Part shown: in pieces, positions 50,496 through 60,731 of the stretch | How the letters are laid out: the number at the start of each line of letters is the position of its first letter | Position numbering within the stretch: the first letter of the stretch is position 1 | Source of the DNA: Kordia zhangzhouensis | GTDB taxonomy: Bacteria > Bacteroidota > Bacteroidia > Flavobacteriales > Flavobacteriaceae | NCBI RefSeq assembly: GCF_001005305.1 | Contig: NZ_LBMH01000011.1 | Coordinates: 1-64,000, forward strand | Reading direction: 5' to 3' | DNA: 64,000 bases | The notes under the pieces: model-generated | What the model saw: the letters and a program-made list of their open reading frames with translations, nothing else | Database searches by the model: none | What the model was told of the DNA's origin: nothing | Position numbers and translations under genes: made by a program

Positions 50496-52433
50496 ATGCA
50501 AAACCAAAAACGTGTCGTAATCGACCACATTTCTCCACAACTAAATGGAGGTGAGTTTTTTATCAAGCGAATTGTCAACGAAATTGTTCATATAGAAGCA
50601 CATGTGCTTGTAGATGGACATGATGTCATCGCCGCTTCTGTATTGTATAAACATGAAGATGAAAAACAATGGAGTGAAGTGCGTATGCAGGATAGCGGGA
50701 ATGATGAATGGCAAGCTTCGTTTACAGTAACAAAACAAGGATTTTATAGTTATAAGGTACAAGGATGGGTAGATTATGCCTTGAATTGGCAACATGGTAC
50801 AGAACGAAAAATCGATGATCAACAACATATTACTTCAGAGCTATTGGAAGGTGCAGAATTATTAAAACCATTACAAAAAGTAGTTTCTAAAGACGAGAAA
50901 GAATATTTGGGCGATTGTATTGATGCGTTTCAAGATCCTGCGCGTTATGAAGAAGCTGTTGCGTATGCTAAAAGTGAAGCACTACATAAAATTCTTTTAC
51001 AGTACCCCGAAAAAAAATTAGCCAATGAATCAAGAGTGCTACAAGTATATGTAGATCGCAAAAAAGCACAATTCAGTACTTGGTATGAATTTTTTCCTCG
51101 TTCGGCTTCTGAAACGGAAGGGCAACACGGAACGTTTAAAGATTGTGAGCGTTTACTTCCTCGTGTAGCCAATATGGGATTTGACACACTCTATTTTCCA
51201 CCAATTCACCCTATAGGCGAAGTAAATCGTAAGGGAAAAAATAATACTACAGAAGCTAAAAAAGGGGATGTAGGTTCCGCTTGGGGAATTGGTTCTAAGT
51301 ATGGCGGACATAAAGACACGCATCCAGAACTAGGAACTATTAACGATTTTAAACGATTGGTCGCAAAAGCCAAAGAATTGGGGATTGAAATAGCGATGGA
51401 CTATGCCTTGCAAGCAGCGCCCGATCATCCGTGGGTAACCTCGCATCCTGATTGGTTCAAATGGCGACCTGATGGAACGGTACAATATGCTGAAAATCCA
51501 CCAAAAAAATACCAAGATATTTTGCCAATATATTGGGAAAGTGATGATTATAAAAACTTATGGAACGAATGTTTAGAAATTCTTTTTCACTGGATTGATT
51601 GTGGTATTCGTGTATTTCGCATCGATAATCCGCACACAAAACCATACTATTTTTGGAATTGGATTATTGCTGAAGTAAAGAAAAAATTTCCAGACGTACT
51701 CTTTCTTGCGGAAGCATTTACAAAACCAAAAGTAATGCAACAATTGGCTAAGCAAGGGTATACACAATCGTATACATACTTTACGTGGCGAAACAATAAG
51801 CATGAACTGATTGAGTATATGAATGAGCTCACACAAACTGATCAAAAAGAATACATGCGACCTAATTTTTGGCCGAATACGCCCGATATCAACCCATATC
51901 ACTTGCAAGGAGCAAACGAATCTAAATACATTCAACGATATGCACTAGCTGCCACATTAAGTTCAAACATTGGAATTTACGGGCCTGTATTTGAGCAAAT
52001 GATAGATGATGCCATTCCAGGCAAAGAAGAATACTACATGTCAGAGAAGTTTCAACTGTGCCACTATGACTGGTTTAAGGAAAACAAACTTACCACATTA
52101 ATTTCGCGCATCAATCACATTCGACACGAACATGAAGCATTGCAACAAACCAATAATATTAAGTTTTGTCATATTGAAAATGATAACTTGCTAGGTTTTT
52201 ACAAGTGGAATCAAGACAAAACAAGCGAATTGTTGATTATCATTAGTTTAGATCCTTACTATTCGCAACAAGGAACCCTGCAATTGCCGTTACACGAATT
52301 GGGAATTCACCAAGGACACAAAGTAGAAGTACACGATTTGGTAACCGGCAATAGTTACAATTGGTATGACGAATGGAACTATATAGAATTGCATCCTGCG
52401 TTGCCATTTCATATATTTAAAATTAAGAAATAA
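50496..52433 (+). CDS. glgE: Alpha-1,4-glucan:maltose-1-phosphate maltosyltransferase GlgE
   Basis: 645 residues, the usual GlgE length. The N-terminal domain (GEFFIKRIVNEIVHIEAHVLVDGHD) precedes a GH13-type barrel with WYEFFPRS, FPPIHPIGEVNRKGKNN, EIAMDYALQAAPDHPW and the nucleophile region FRIDNPHTKPYYFWNW; acid/base FLAEAFTKP. It adds maltose from maltose-1-phosphate to the glucan end. The maltokinase gene follows after 11 bases. It restarts the glucan cluster after the inserted minus-strand genes. Confidence 0.95.
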   Translation: MQNQKRVVIDHISPQLNGGEFFIKRIVNEIVHIEAHVLVDGHDVIAASVLYKHEDEKQWSEVRMQDSGNDEWQASFTVTKQGFYSYKVQGWVDYALNWQHGTERKIDDQQHITSELLEGAELLKPLQKVVSKDEKEYLGDCIDAFQDPARYEEAVAYAKSEALHKILLQYPEKKLANESRVLQVYVDRKKAQFSTWYEFFPRSASETEGQHGTFKDCERLLPRVANMGFDTLYFPPIHPIGEVNRKGKNNTTEAKKGDVGSAWGIGSKYGGHKDTHPELGTINDFKRLVAKAKELGIEIAMDYALQAAPDHPWVTSHPDWFKWRPDGTVQYAENPPKKYQDILPIYWESDDYKNLWNECLEILFHWIDCGIRVFRIDNPHTKPYYFWNWIIAEVKKKFPDVLFLAEAFTKPKVMQQLAKQGYTQSYTYFTWRNNKHELIEYMNELTQTDQKEYMRPNFWPNTPDINPYHLQGANESKYIQRYALAATLSSNIGIYGPVFEQMIDDAIPGKEEYYMSEKFQLCHYDWFKENKLTTLISRINHIRHEHEALQQTNNIKFCHIENDNLLGFYKWNQDKTSELLIIISLDPYYSQQGTLQLPLHELGIHQGHKVEVHDLVTGNSYNWYDEWNYIELHPALPFHIFKIKK

Positions 52434-52444
52434 TAGCACAGCTC

Positions 52445-54070
52445 ATGGCTAAAAAAACCACCAAAACCAAACTGCCAGCACAGTACAAATTTGACGATGC
52501 TTGGGAAGAATTGTTAGAAAACAAAGACTTTGTCAAAGCATTTTTGTCGGATGTATTGGAAGAATATATAACCAAACAACGTTGGTATGGTGGAAAAGCG
52601 AGTAAACTAAAATACATTGAACTCTCAGAATATTTTCGCATTCAGCAACATGGCGAAGTGTACTACGGGTTAATACTAGAAGTGAACTTTAAAGAAGCGT
52701 TCTATCAGCATTACTTTTTGCCAATAGCGTTTGTGTCGGATGAAAGTTTTGCCAAGGAAGACCGTATTTTACCAATCAGCATCAAAAATCAAGAAGGATT
52801 TATCATTGACGCTACGAATCTTGAAGCATTTCGAAAACTTGTTTTTGAACGCATTCTCACCGCAATTCCAAACGATCAAACACGCGTGCAATATCATAAA
52901 AGTGCGCATTTTGATGATCAATACGAATCGTCGCGACCTATGGGATTGGAGCAAAGCAATACTTCTATCGTGTATAACGAAAAATACGTGTTGAAATTTT
53001 TCCGTAGAATTTATGCTAACAAAAATCCAGACTATGAAATGAGTCGTTTCTTGTCGGAAAAAAAACAATACAAAAACACGCCTGCCTATTTGGGAAGTGT
53101 GAGTATTGTAGATTCTGAAAAAGACAACATCACGATTGGACTCATGCAAGAAATGGTAAAAAATGAAGGCGATGCATGGGAATACATGTTAAAAGAATTA
53201 CACAAGGTATTTCTAAATCTGGAATCAAAAAACATAGACATTGCTACCTTACCAGAAACAGAACTATTTGAACGATTGAGCATTCGTGATGTTTCTCCTC
53301 GAATTATTGATTGGGTAGGGCTCAACTTGTTCTTAAAAATTCAAACTTTGGCAAAGCGAACGGCTGAAATGCATATTGCTTTGGGAAGTGAGTTTGAAGA
53401 GACCGCCTTTACTCCAACACACTTTAATGGCGATTATACCGTATGGTTAAAAAATAGATTGCTCTATCAATTTCAAAACCGATTAAATACGGTAGAAAAC
53501 AACTTGCACAAATTAGAAGGTTTGTCATTGCAATTGGCGCAACAGTTTTTAGACAATAAAAATATTATTCGTAAGCGTTTGGTTACGTTTGATTGGACAA
53601 AGTTGAAAGGGGAACGTATTCGAGTACATGGCGATTATCATTTAGGGCAAATCTTGGTAAAAGACGATGATTTTTACATTCTTGATTTTGAAGGAGAGCC
53701 TGAAAGTACCATTCGTGATCGCAAAGTAAAACAACCACCATTAAAAGATGTGGCAGGACTGTTCCGGAGTTTTCACTATGCAATTTATGCAACTATTTTT
53801 AATCATAATGACGAGTACAAACACTCGCAAGAAGAGCTGTTTGACGCAGGCGAGTTGTTATATACCTATTTTATAGGTGTATTTTTAAAAACCTACATTG
53901 CCAAAATTCAAAATGCAAACTTGAATATTGGTTACAACCAAGAACGCATCTTTTTACTAAAATATTCACTGCTCGAAAAAGCAATCTACGAACTTGGGTA
54001 TGAACTCAATTCACGACCACGTTGGGCAGTCATTCCGCTGAAAGGCATCACAAACATTATCAATCACTAA
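52445..54070 (+). CDS. mak: Maltokinase
   Basis: 541 residues with the aminoglycoside-phosphotransferase/maltokinase fold. The N-terminal DVLEEYITKQRWYGGKASKL motif is typical. The kinase core contains VHGDYHLGQILVKDDDFYIL, where the catalytic Asp lies in HGDYH, and the metal-binding DFEGEP. In most genomes Mak is fused to trehalose synthase, but no TreS is present here. It would phosphorylate maltose to feed GlgE. Its 3' end overlaps only the non-conserved upstream extension of the next frame; glgB proper starts three bases on. Confidence 0.9.
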   Translation: MAKKTTKTKLPAQYKFDDAWEELLENKDFVKAFLSDVLEEYITKQRWYGGKASKLKYIELSEYFRIQQHGEVYYGLILEVNFKEAFYQHYFLPIAFVSDESFAKEDRILPISIKNQEGFIIDATNLEAFRKLVFERILTAIPNDQTRVQYHKSAHFDDQYESSRPMGLEQSNTSIVYNEKYVLKFFRRIYANKNPDYEMSRFLSEKKQYKNTPAYLGSVSIVDSEKDNITIGLMQEMVKNEGDAWEYMLKELHKVFLNLESKNIDIATLPETELFERLSIRDVSPRIIDWVGLNLFLKIQTLAKRTAEMHIALGSEFEETAFTPTHFNGDYTVWLKNRLLYQFQNRLNTVENNLHKLEGLSLQLAQQFLDNKNIIRKRLVTFDWTKLKGERIRVHGDYHLGQILVKDDDFYILDFEGEPESTIRDRKVKQPPLKDVAGLFRSFHYAIYATIFNHNDEYKHSQEELFDAGELLYTYFIGVFLKTYIAKIQNANLNIGYNQERIFLLKYSLLEKAIYELGYELNSRPRWAVIPLKGITNIINH

Positions 54071-54072
54071 CT

Positions 54073-55980
54073 ATGGCAAAAGTACTTCCGCACAGTTTAT
54101 TTTCTGAATTTGACATCAATCTATTCAAAGCAGGACAACATTACAAACTCTATGAAAAGTTTGGTTCACACTTAATTACGGTTGATGGTGTTGAAGGAAC
54201 CTATTTTGCAGTGTGGGCGCCAAGTGCCAAAACCGTTTCGGTGATTGGTGATTTTAATTATTGGATTGAAGGCGAACATCAACTCAATGTACGTTGGGAC
54301 TCGAGTGGAATTTGGGAAGGATTCATTCCAAATGTTCAAAAAGGAGCAATCTACAAATACAAAATTCAGAGTCATCACGGCGATATCAAAACGGAAAAAG
54401 CAGATCCGTATGCACGTCGCTGTGAACATCCACCAAAAACGGCGTCGATTGTTTGGGATGCTGCGCATGATTGGAATGATGGCGATTGGATGAGCAAGCG
54501 TAAAAAGCACAATGCATTAGATGCACCATTTTCGGTATACGAAGTACATTTAGGTTCGTGGAAACGCAAGGCTGACAACGAATTTTTAAGCTATCAAGAA
54601 TTGGCAGATGACTTAGTGAACTATGTAAAAGAAATGAATTTTACGCATGTAGAACTCATGCCTGTGATGGAATATCCGTACGATCCGAGTTGGGGCTATC
54701 AATTGACAGGATATTTTGCGCCAACCTCACGTTTTGGGAATCCGGAAGACTTTAAATTGTTGGTGGATACACTCCATCAAAACGATATCGGAATCATTTT
54801 AGATTGGGTACCGTCGCACTTTCCTGAAGATGCACACGGACTCGGTTTCTTTGATGGAACACATTTGTACGAACATCCAGACAAGCGCAAAGGATATCAT
54901 CCTGATTGGAAAAGTTTGATTTTTAATTACGGGAGAAATGAAGTAAAATCATTCCTTATAAGCAATGCGATTTTTTGGTTGGAACACTATCATGCAGATG
55001 GTTTGCGGGTAGATGCGGTCGCGTCGATGTTATTTTTAGATTATTCTAGAAAAGAGGGTGAATGGGAACCGAATCAGTTTGGCGGACGCGAAAACCTAGA
55101 AGCCATTGCGTTTATGCGTGAAATGAATGAAGCCGTATACGCTATGTTTCCTGATGTACAAACCATTGCAGAAGAATCTACCTCGTTTCCTATGGTGTCA
55201 CGACCAGCTAGTATTGGTGGACTCGGTTTTGGTATGAAGTGGATGATGGGGTGGATGCACGATACGCTTCAGTATTTTGCTAAAGAACCCATTTATAGAA
55301 AACACCATCAAAACGATTTAACGTTTAGCATGACCTATGCGTTTACGGAAAACTTTATGTTACCGTTATCACATGATGAAGTGGTGTATGGAAAACATTC
55401 AATTTTAGGGAGAATGCCGGGCGATGAATGGCAACGCTTTGCAAACATACGCTTGCTATATAGTTATATGTTTACACATCCAGGAACGAATTTGCTCTTT
55501 CAAGGAGCTGAATTTGGACAAAGTGAAGAATGGAACTTTCAACAAAGTCTCGATTGGCATTTGCTACAATACGACGTTCACAAAGGAGTACAAACACTTA
55601 TAAAAGATTTGAACGCACTATATAAAGCTGAACCAGCGTTGCACGAAAAACAATTTACGGCAGATGGGTTTGAATGGATCGATTATAACGATGCAGAAAA
55701 CTCGGTGTTGGTTTACATTCGTAAAGGAAAGAAACCTGAAGACGATTTGATTATTGCCTGTAATATGACACCAATTCCACGAGAAAACTATCGTATTGGT
55801 TTGCCGCAAAAAGGAATCTTAAAAGAAATTTTTAATAGTGATTTAACAAAATATGCAGGAACGAATGATTTCATCAACAAAAAAATCACTTCTGAACCTC
55901 AAGAATGGCAGTTTAGAAATCATTCGGGAACTATTAGCATTCCGCCATTAGGTATGGTCGTGTTGAAGTATGATTTTTAG
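54073..55980 (+). CDS. glgB: 1,4-alpha-glucan branching enzyme
   Basis: About 635 residues from MAKVLPHSLFSEFDINLFKAG (first residues) at 54073. A CBM48 domain (YFAVWAPSAKTVSVIGDFNY) precedes the GH13 barrel with LMPVMEYPYDPSWGYQLTGY, ILDWVPSHF, GLRVDAVASMLFLDY (nucleophile Asp), IAEESTSFP (acid/base Glu) and LPLSHDEVVYGKHS. It creates alpha-1,6 branches in the glucan made by GlgE. The frame extended to 54022 overlaps maltokinase and is unlikely. Confidence 0.96.
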   Translation: MAKVLPHSLFSEFDINLFKAGQHYKLYEKFGSHLITVDGVEGTYFAVWAPSAKTVSVIGDFNYWIEGEHQLNVRWDSSGIWEGFIPNVQKGAIYKYKIQSHHGDIKTEKADPYARRCEHPPKTASIVWDAAHDWNDGDWMSKRKKHNALDAPFSVYEVHLGSWKRKADNEFLSYQELADDLVNYVKEMNFTHVELMPVMEYPYDPSWGYQLTGYFAPTSRFGNPEDFKLLVDTLHQNDIGIILDWVPSHFPEDAHGLGFFDGTHLYEHPDKRKGYHPDWKSLIFNYGRNEVKSFLISNAIFWLEHYHADGLRVDAVASMLFLDYSRKEGEWEPNQFGGRENLEAIAFMREMNEAVYAMFPDVQTIAEESTSFPMVSRPASIGGLGFGMKWMMGWMHDTLQYFAKEPIYRKHHQNDLTFSMTYAFTENFMLPLSHDEVVYGKHSILGRMPGDEWQRFANIRLLYSYMFTHPGTNLLFQGAEFGQSEEWNFQQSLDWHLLQYDVHKGVQTLIKDLNALYKAEPALHEKQFTADGFEWIDYNDAENSVLVYIRKGKKPEDDLIIACNMTPIPRENYRIGLPQKGILKEIFNSDLTKYAGTNDFINKKITSEPQEWQFRNHSGTISIPPLGMVVLKYDF

Positions 55981-56282
55981 ACTTTAAGACGGTTAGAATC
56001 GTCACTGCGAGGAAACATGACGTGGCAGTCTCGTTATCAAACAACAGTTCCTTTATTTTGAAGTTAAAGTTTGTTTGGTCGCACTCGCTACTCGTAATGG
56101 CAAGTCAAATTCTCAAATTAACGAATTAAAAAAATATCTTTTCAATCCTTGAATCTTTCAATCTTTTAATTTCATAAAAAATAACCACCAACTATAACGT
56201 TATCGTTAATAAGTAGCTGATTGAAAGCTTTTAAATCTCTAAACTTTTACGTTTTTTTACAACTTATCTTAAAAATTGCAAG
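55981..56282 (+). repeat. Spacer with REP-like element between glgB and the GH31 gene
   Basis: From 56000, CGTCACTGCGAGG...ATGACGTGGCAGTCTCG (56000-56033) resembles the widespread Bacteroidota repeat CGTCATTGCGAG...GCAATCTC. The far end (56081-56106, CGCACTCGCTACTCGTAATGG) is an imperfect inverted partner. A TAACG-TTAT-CGTTA inverted repeat lies at 56205-56218, upstream of the GH31 gene. No ORF was found. Confidence 0.6.
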
Positions 56283-58685
56283 ATGATTGTAAATACGGAG
56301 TTAGAAAATAAAGGAAATCAGTTTCCAACCAAAATAATAAACTTTAGAAAAGACGTTGATACGCTATATTTTTCAGCAGATAATGATGTTGTGTTGCAAC
56401 TTCGTATTGTTCGAGATAGTGTACTGCGTTTTCGATATACGACGACAGGAACGTTTAAAAAAGATTTTTCCTATGCAATTACTAAATATGCAAGTACTGG
56501 ATACAATCATTTAGAGATTAAAGAAGACGATGAAAAGTATATTGTTACTACGTCCAAATTGATCTGCCATATTTCAAAAGAAGATATGCGTGTACAATTG
56601 TATGACGCAAAAGATAATGTACTGGTCAATGAAGATGAACTAGGATTTCATTGGGAAGAAAGCTATGAGTTTGGCGGAAATATCGTAAAGATGAGCAAAA
56701 CTGTGAATGAACGTGAAAGCTATTTCGGGTTGGGAGATAAGCCAGAACATTTAAACTTAAAAGGAAAGCGTTTTCAAAATTGGGTAACCGATTCGTATGC
56801 GTATGGCAGACATACCGATCCTATATACAAAGCAATTCCATTTTATACTGGGTTGCATCATAACAAAGCCTATGGAATTTTCTTCGATAATACCTTTAGA
56901 AGCTATTTTGACTTTGCGCACGAACGTAGAAATGTAACGAGTTTTTGGGCGCAAGGTGGCGAAATGAACTACTATTTCATTTACGGACCGCAAATGCAAG
57001 ATGTGGTTGAAAATTACACGGATTTAACAGGTAAACCTCATCAATTGCCACCATTATGGGCGTTAGGATATCATCAATGTAAATGGAGCTATTATCCGGA
57101 AAGCAAAGTAAAAGAAATTACTCAAAAGTTTAGGGAGCTCCAAATTCCATGTGATGCTATTTATTTGGATATTGACTATATGGATGGTTTTCGTTGTTTT
57201 ACATGGAACAAAGAACATTTTCCAGATCCGAAACGTATGGTCAAAGAACTGGCAGATGATGGTTTTAAAACCGTTGCGATTATAGATCCAGGAATTAAGA
57301 TTGATAAAGAATATAGTGTGTTTAAAGAAGCGCTAGAAAAAGATTATTTCTGTAAGCGTGCTGATGGGCCTTATATGAAAGGGAAAGTGTGGCCAGGCGA
57401 ATGTTATTTTCCAGACTTTACACGTCCAGAAGTGCGTGATTGGTGGTCAGGATTATTCAAAGAATTGATTGAAGATATTGGTATAAAAGGAGTATGGAAT
57501 GATATGAATGAGCCTGCCGTGATGGAAGTGCCAAACAAAACATTTCCAGATGATGTACGTCACGATTATGATGGAAATCCTTGCAGTCACCGAAAAGCAC
57601 ACAATGTGTACGGAATGCAAATGGCAAGAGCAACATACCAAGGCTTAAAAAAATTCAACTATCCAAAGCGTCCATTTGTCATTACCAGAGCAGCATATTC
57701 GGGAACACAACGCTATACTTCAACATGGACAGGCGATAATGTAGCCACTTGGGAACATCTTTGGATAGCCAATGTGCAAGCACAACGCATGGCGATGTCT
57801 GGTTTCTCATTTGTAGGAAGTGATATTGGTGGGTTTGCCGAACAGCCTCAAGGGGAATTGTTTACACGCTGGATACAATTAGGCGTATTTCATCCGTTCT
57901 GTAGAGTACATTCTTCTGGAGATCATGGCGACCAAGAACCGTGGGCATTTGATGAAGATGTGACAGATGTCGTAAGAAAGTTTGTTGAATTGCGTTATCA
58001 ATTATTACCGTATCTGTATACTGCATTTTGGAACTTGGTAGATCATGGAACACCATTACTGAAATCATTGGTAATGTTTGACCAAGAAGATCATCAAACG
58101 CATTATAGAACAGATGAATTTATTTTTGGAGATTCCATTTTGGTCTGCCCAATTCAAGAACCTAATGCCAAAGGACGTAGAATGTATATTCCGAGAGGAG
58201 AATGGTACAACTACTGGACAGATGAATTAGTAGAAGGAGGAAAAGAAAAATGGGTAGATGCTGAAATTGATAGTATGCCAATTTTTGTGAAAGCTGGTGC
58301 AATCATTCCAAAATATCCAATTCAACAATATGTAGGCGAAAAGAAGATTGAAGAAGTAACACTAGATGTGTATTATAAAGAAGGAAAAGAACTTTCTCAA
58401 CTCTTTGATGATGCACACGATGGATATGATTATACAAAAGGGCGCTACAGTTTACGTACGTTCAAACTAACAGGAAAATCGAAAGAACTCATTATTCAAC
58501 AGCACAAGGAAGGAAAGTACACTGCCGAATACGAAAAGTTCTGTATCAACTTGCATGGGTTGCCATTTGAAATTAAAGAGATTCAATTAGACAATGTGTC
58601 AGTTTCATTAGCAGACGTCAAAACAGCTTCTACAGGAGCTATGATTGTTGACAAAGATTTTTCGGAAATCCATATCATTGGATAG
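56283..58685 (+). CDS. GH31 alpha-glucosidase
   Basis: 800 residues without a signal peptide, so intracellular. The GH31 motifs are FGLGDKPEHLNLKGKRFQNW, the nucleophile loop GVWNDMNEPAVME, WTGDNVATWEHL and GSDIGGF. C-terminal beta-sandwich domains follow. It would release glucose from alpha-glucans or maltose, and so could remodel or mobilise the polymer made by the adjacent genes. It ends in its own terminator. Confidence 0.94.
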   Translation: MIVNTELENKGNQFPTKIINFRKDVDTLYFSADNDVVLQLRIVRDSVLRFRYTTTGTFKKDFSYAITKYASTGYNHLEIKEDDEKYIVTTSKLICHISKEDMRVQLYDAKDNVLVNEDELGFHWEESYEFGGNIVKMSKTVNERESYFGLGDKPEHLNLKGKRFQNWVTDSYAYGRHTDPIYKAIPFYTGLHHNKAYGIFFDNTFRSYFDFAHERRNVTSFWAQGGEMNYYFIYGPQMQDVVENYTDLTGKPHQLPPLWALGYHQCKWSYYPESKVKEITQKFRELQIPCDAIYLDIDYMDGFRCFTWNKEHFPDPKRMVKELADDGFKTVAIIDPGIKIDKEYSVFKEALEKDYFCKRADGPYMKGKVWPGECYFPDFTRPEVRDWWSGLFKELIEDIGIKGVWNDMNEPAVMEVPNKTFPDDVRHDYDGNPCSHRKAHNVYGMQMARATYQGLKKFNYPKRPFVITRAAYSGTQRYTSTWTGDNVATWEHLWIANVQAQRMAMSGFSFVGSDIGGFAEQPQGELFTRWIQLGVFHPFCRVHSSGDHGDQEPWAFDEDVTDVVRKFVELRYQLLPYLYTAFWNLVDHGTPLLKSLVMFDQEDHQTHYRTDEFIFGDSILVCPIQEPNAKGRRMYIPRGEWYNYWTDELVEGGKEKWVDAEIDSMPIFVKAGAIIPKYPIQQYVGEKKIEEVTLDVYYKEGKELSQLFDDAHDGYDYTKGRYSLRTFKLTGKSKELIIQQHKEGKYTAEYEKFCINLHGLPFEIKEIQLDNVSVSLADVKTASTGAMIVDKDFSEIHIIG

Positions 58686-58712
58686 TTTATTAAAATCAAA
58701 ATAATTAAGATA

Positions 58713-58746
58713 TAAGAGTCATGACATATGTTGTGGCTCTTTTTTT
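58713..58746 (+). terminator. Terminator at the end of the glucan cluster
   Basis: An AGAGTC...GGCTCT stem of about 12 pairs including G-U pairs (near 58715-58740) is followed by a T run. Confidence 0.7.
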
Positions 58747-58816
58747 TGAAAGTTTTTACAGCGACAATTTAAGATACAAAAATTCGTAATATCTGATTAT
58801 CTACTGGTTCCACAGA

Positions 58817-59689
58817 CTAATCTTCCAACAAGAACCGCTCAATTTTCTCAATTACTTTTTTATTTCCAAGAATTCTTCGGTGTCCCAACCCTTCTGTTAT
58901 ATGAATGGTCCCATTAGGCAAAGCGTCGTATATAGAATGGGCACAATTGATGTGTACATCCGCATCATTTTTATCGTGTACAACAAACGTTGGAATCTGT
59001 ACATTTTTAGCTGAATAACTCGCAGATAGTGCATTAATATCACCTCCAAACTTTTCGTCTAAAATAGTTTTCATCTTTTTTGCAACAATGGGTTTAAGAG
59101 TCAATGCTTCAATAAAGTGTTGGATGATATCTGTAATAATATCTGCAGCGCCAATTGTGACCAATTTTTTCACATTCACACGTTCACTGATGGCATTTAG
59201 TAATGACATGCCGCCCAAACTATGACCAATTGCAAATTCGAAAGGTCCGAACTGTTGATCAATTTCATGAATAGCCGCAATAAACTCAAGTAATGACGTG
59301 GTACTTCCTTTTGCTTTTCCATGTGCAGGCGCATCAAAACTAATGGTTTGATATCCCAATTTCACAAAGTGGTCTGCAATTTTAACCAATTGGGTTCCGC
59401 GTCCACTCCAGCCGTGCGCTAATAAGATTTTCTTATCACTAGTTCCGTAGCTATATACAACTACTTCTTTGTTAATTTTTGGAATCAAAACACTATTTTG
59501 TTTAGATTCTATATCCATATGAAACTCACGCTTAGGCATTGTATGTTTAATAGGCGTAATAAATAAGCGTTGCGCATATTTGGCAGCAAGTGAGGTAGAA
59601 AAAGTTTGTAAAAAACGTCCTGTATATACAATTGGTTTTGGTACTTGTACACTAGGTTCAACAGGGAGATATTCTTTTTTAGAATTCAT
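58817..59689 (-). CDS. Alpha/beta hydrolase
   Basis: About 290 residues; start 59689 (MNSKKEYLPVEPSVQV) or 59719. The nucleophile elbow is IGHSLGGMSLL, the oxyanion-hole region LLAHGWSGRGTQLV, the acid in VVHDKNDADVH and the catalytic His in EGLGHRRILGN. It is a general esterase/lipase-like protein with unknown substrate, divergent from the M48 lipoprotein gene. Confidence 0.85.
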   Translation of the reverse strand: MNSKKEYLPVEPSVQVPKPIVYTGRFLQTFSTSLAAKYAQRLFITPIKHTMPKREFHMDIESKQNSVLIPKINKEVVVYSYGTSDKKILLAHGWSGRGTQLVKIADHFVKLGYQTISFDAPAHGKAKGSTTSLLEFIAAIHEIDQQFGPFEFAIGHSLGGMSLLNAISERVNVKKLVTIGAADIITDIIQHFIEALTLKPIVAKKMKTILDEKFGGDINALSASYSAKNVQIPTFVVHDKNDADVHINCAHSIYDALPNGTIHITEGLGHRRILGNKKVIEKIERFLLED

Positions 59690-59838
59690 AAGTAGGATGC
59701 TATGGCTAAGATTTTTCAAAATTGCTATTTTTTTTTGAGTTAAAGAAATAGATGAATTGGTTTAAGAAGATGTTTGATAATTCCGTAAATTTGAGCAACA
59801 ATAAATACTACAGAATAAAAACCCTTAAAAGTAAGTTT

Positions 59839-60660
59839 ATGAAGAAAGCAATATTTCTGTCAATTTTTATATTGATATTGTCCTGTGCCACGAATCCTTT
59901 TACTGGAAAAAAGACTTTAGCTTTTGTCCCTAATTCTCAATTGTTTCCAACAGCTTTTGCGCAATACGACCAGTTTTTAAGTGAAAATAGTGTTGAAAAA
60001 GGAACGTCGAGAGCCGAAATGATTAAAAGAGTAGGTGAGCGTATAGCAGTTGCTGCCGAACGTTGGTTGGACGCTAATGGACAACAAGGTTATTTGAAAG
60101 ATTACAAGTGGGAATACAACCTTGTAGTTGATGAAACCGTAAATGCTTGGTGTATGCCAGGAGGTAAAATCGTTTTTTATACAGGAATTTTAGATGTTGC
60201 ACAAAATGAAACAGCAGTTGCTGCTATAATGGGGCACGAAGTGTCACATGCATTGGCTAATCACGGTCAGCAACGTATGAGTGCAGGAATGTTACAACAA
60301 TTAGGAGCAGTAGGAGGTAATATTTTAATTAAAGACGACCAATCTAGAGCGGCTTTCAATCAATATTATGGAGTTGGATCGACTGTATTAGGCGTATTAC
60401 CTTTTAGTAGAAAACATGAAAATGAAGCTGATAAGATTGGAATCTATTTAATGGCAATAGCGCGTTACAACCCTGATGAAGCTGCTGAACTATGGAAACG
60501 AATGGGAGCTAGAAGCAGTGGGCAAGCACCGCCAGAGTTTTTAAGTACGCATCCATCTAGTGAAACGAGAGTTAAAAATTTACAAGAAGAAGCTGCCAGA
60601 GCCAAAGAAGAAGCTAGAAAATTTGGTGTAACCTCATACAGACCGTTAGGTAAATTTTAA
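59839..60660 (+). CDS. M48 family metalloprotease lipoprotein
   Basis: About 273 residues from MKKAIFLSIFILILSC at 59839, a lipobox signal; the 29 residues from 59752 precede it and are not conserved. The zinc site is MGHEVSHALANHG (HExxH), with the downstream Glu in NEADKIGIYLMA. It resembles the LoiP/YggG group of outer-membrane or periplasmic quality-control proteases. It has its own terminator. Confidence 0.92.
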   Translation: MKKAIFLSIFILILSCATNPFTGKKTLAFVPNSQLFPTAFAQYDQFLSENSVEKGTSRAEMIKRVGERIAVAAERWLDANGQQGYLKDYKWEYNLVVDETVNAWCMPGGKIVFYTGILDVAQNETAVAAIMGHEVSHALANHGQQRMSAGMLQQLGAVGGNILIKDDQSRAAFNQYYGVGSTVLGVLPFSRKHENEADKIGIYLMAIARYNPDEAAELWKRMGARSSGQAPPEFLSTHPSSETRVKNLQEEAARAKEEARKFGVTSYRPLGKF

Positions 60661-60695
60661 TTTAACATACAATCAAAAATAAATCTGTATTTTAG

Positions 60696-60724
60696 AAGCC
60701 GTCCATGAAGGACGGCTTTTATTT
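60696..60724 (+). terminator. Terminator after the M48 gene
   Basis: AAGCCGTCC (60696-60704) pairs with GGACGGCTT (60710-60718) around ATGAA, followed by T residues. It excludes the 60705 start for the next gene, which would lie inside the stem-loop. Confidence 0.88.
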
Positions 60725-60731
60725 TTATATT

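Noticed and set aside
54022-54072. Overlap of glgB with the maltokinase gene
   Set aside because: The overlapping part is an unconserved upstream extension; the proper glgB ATG at 54073 follows the maltokinase stop.
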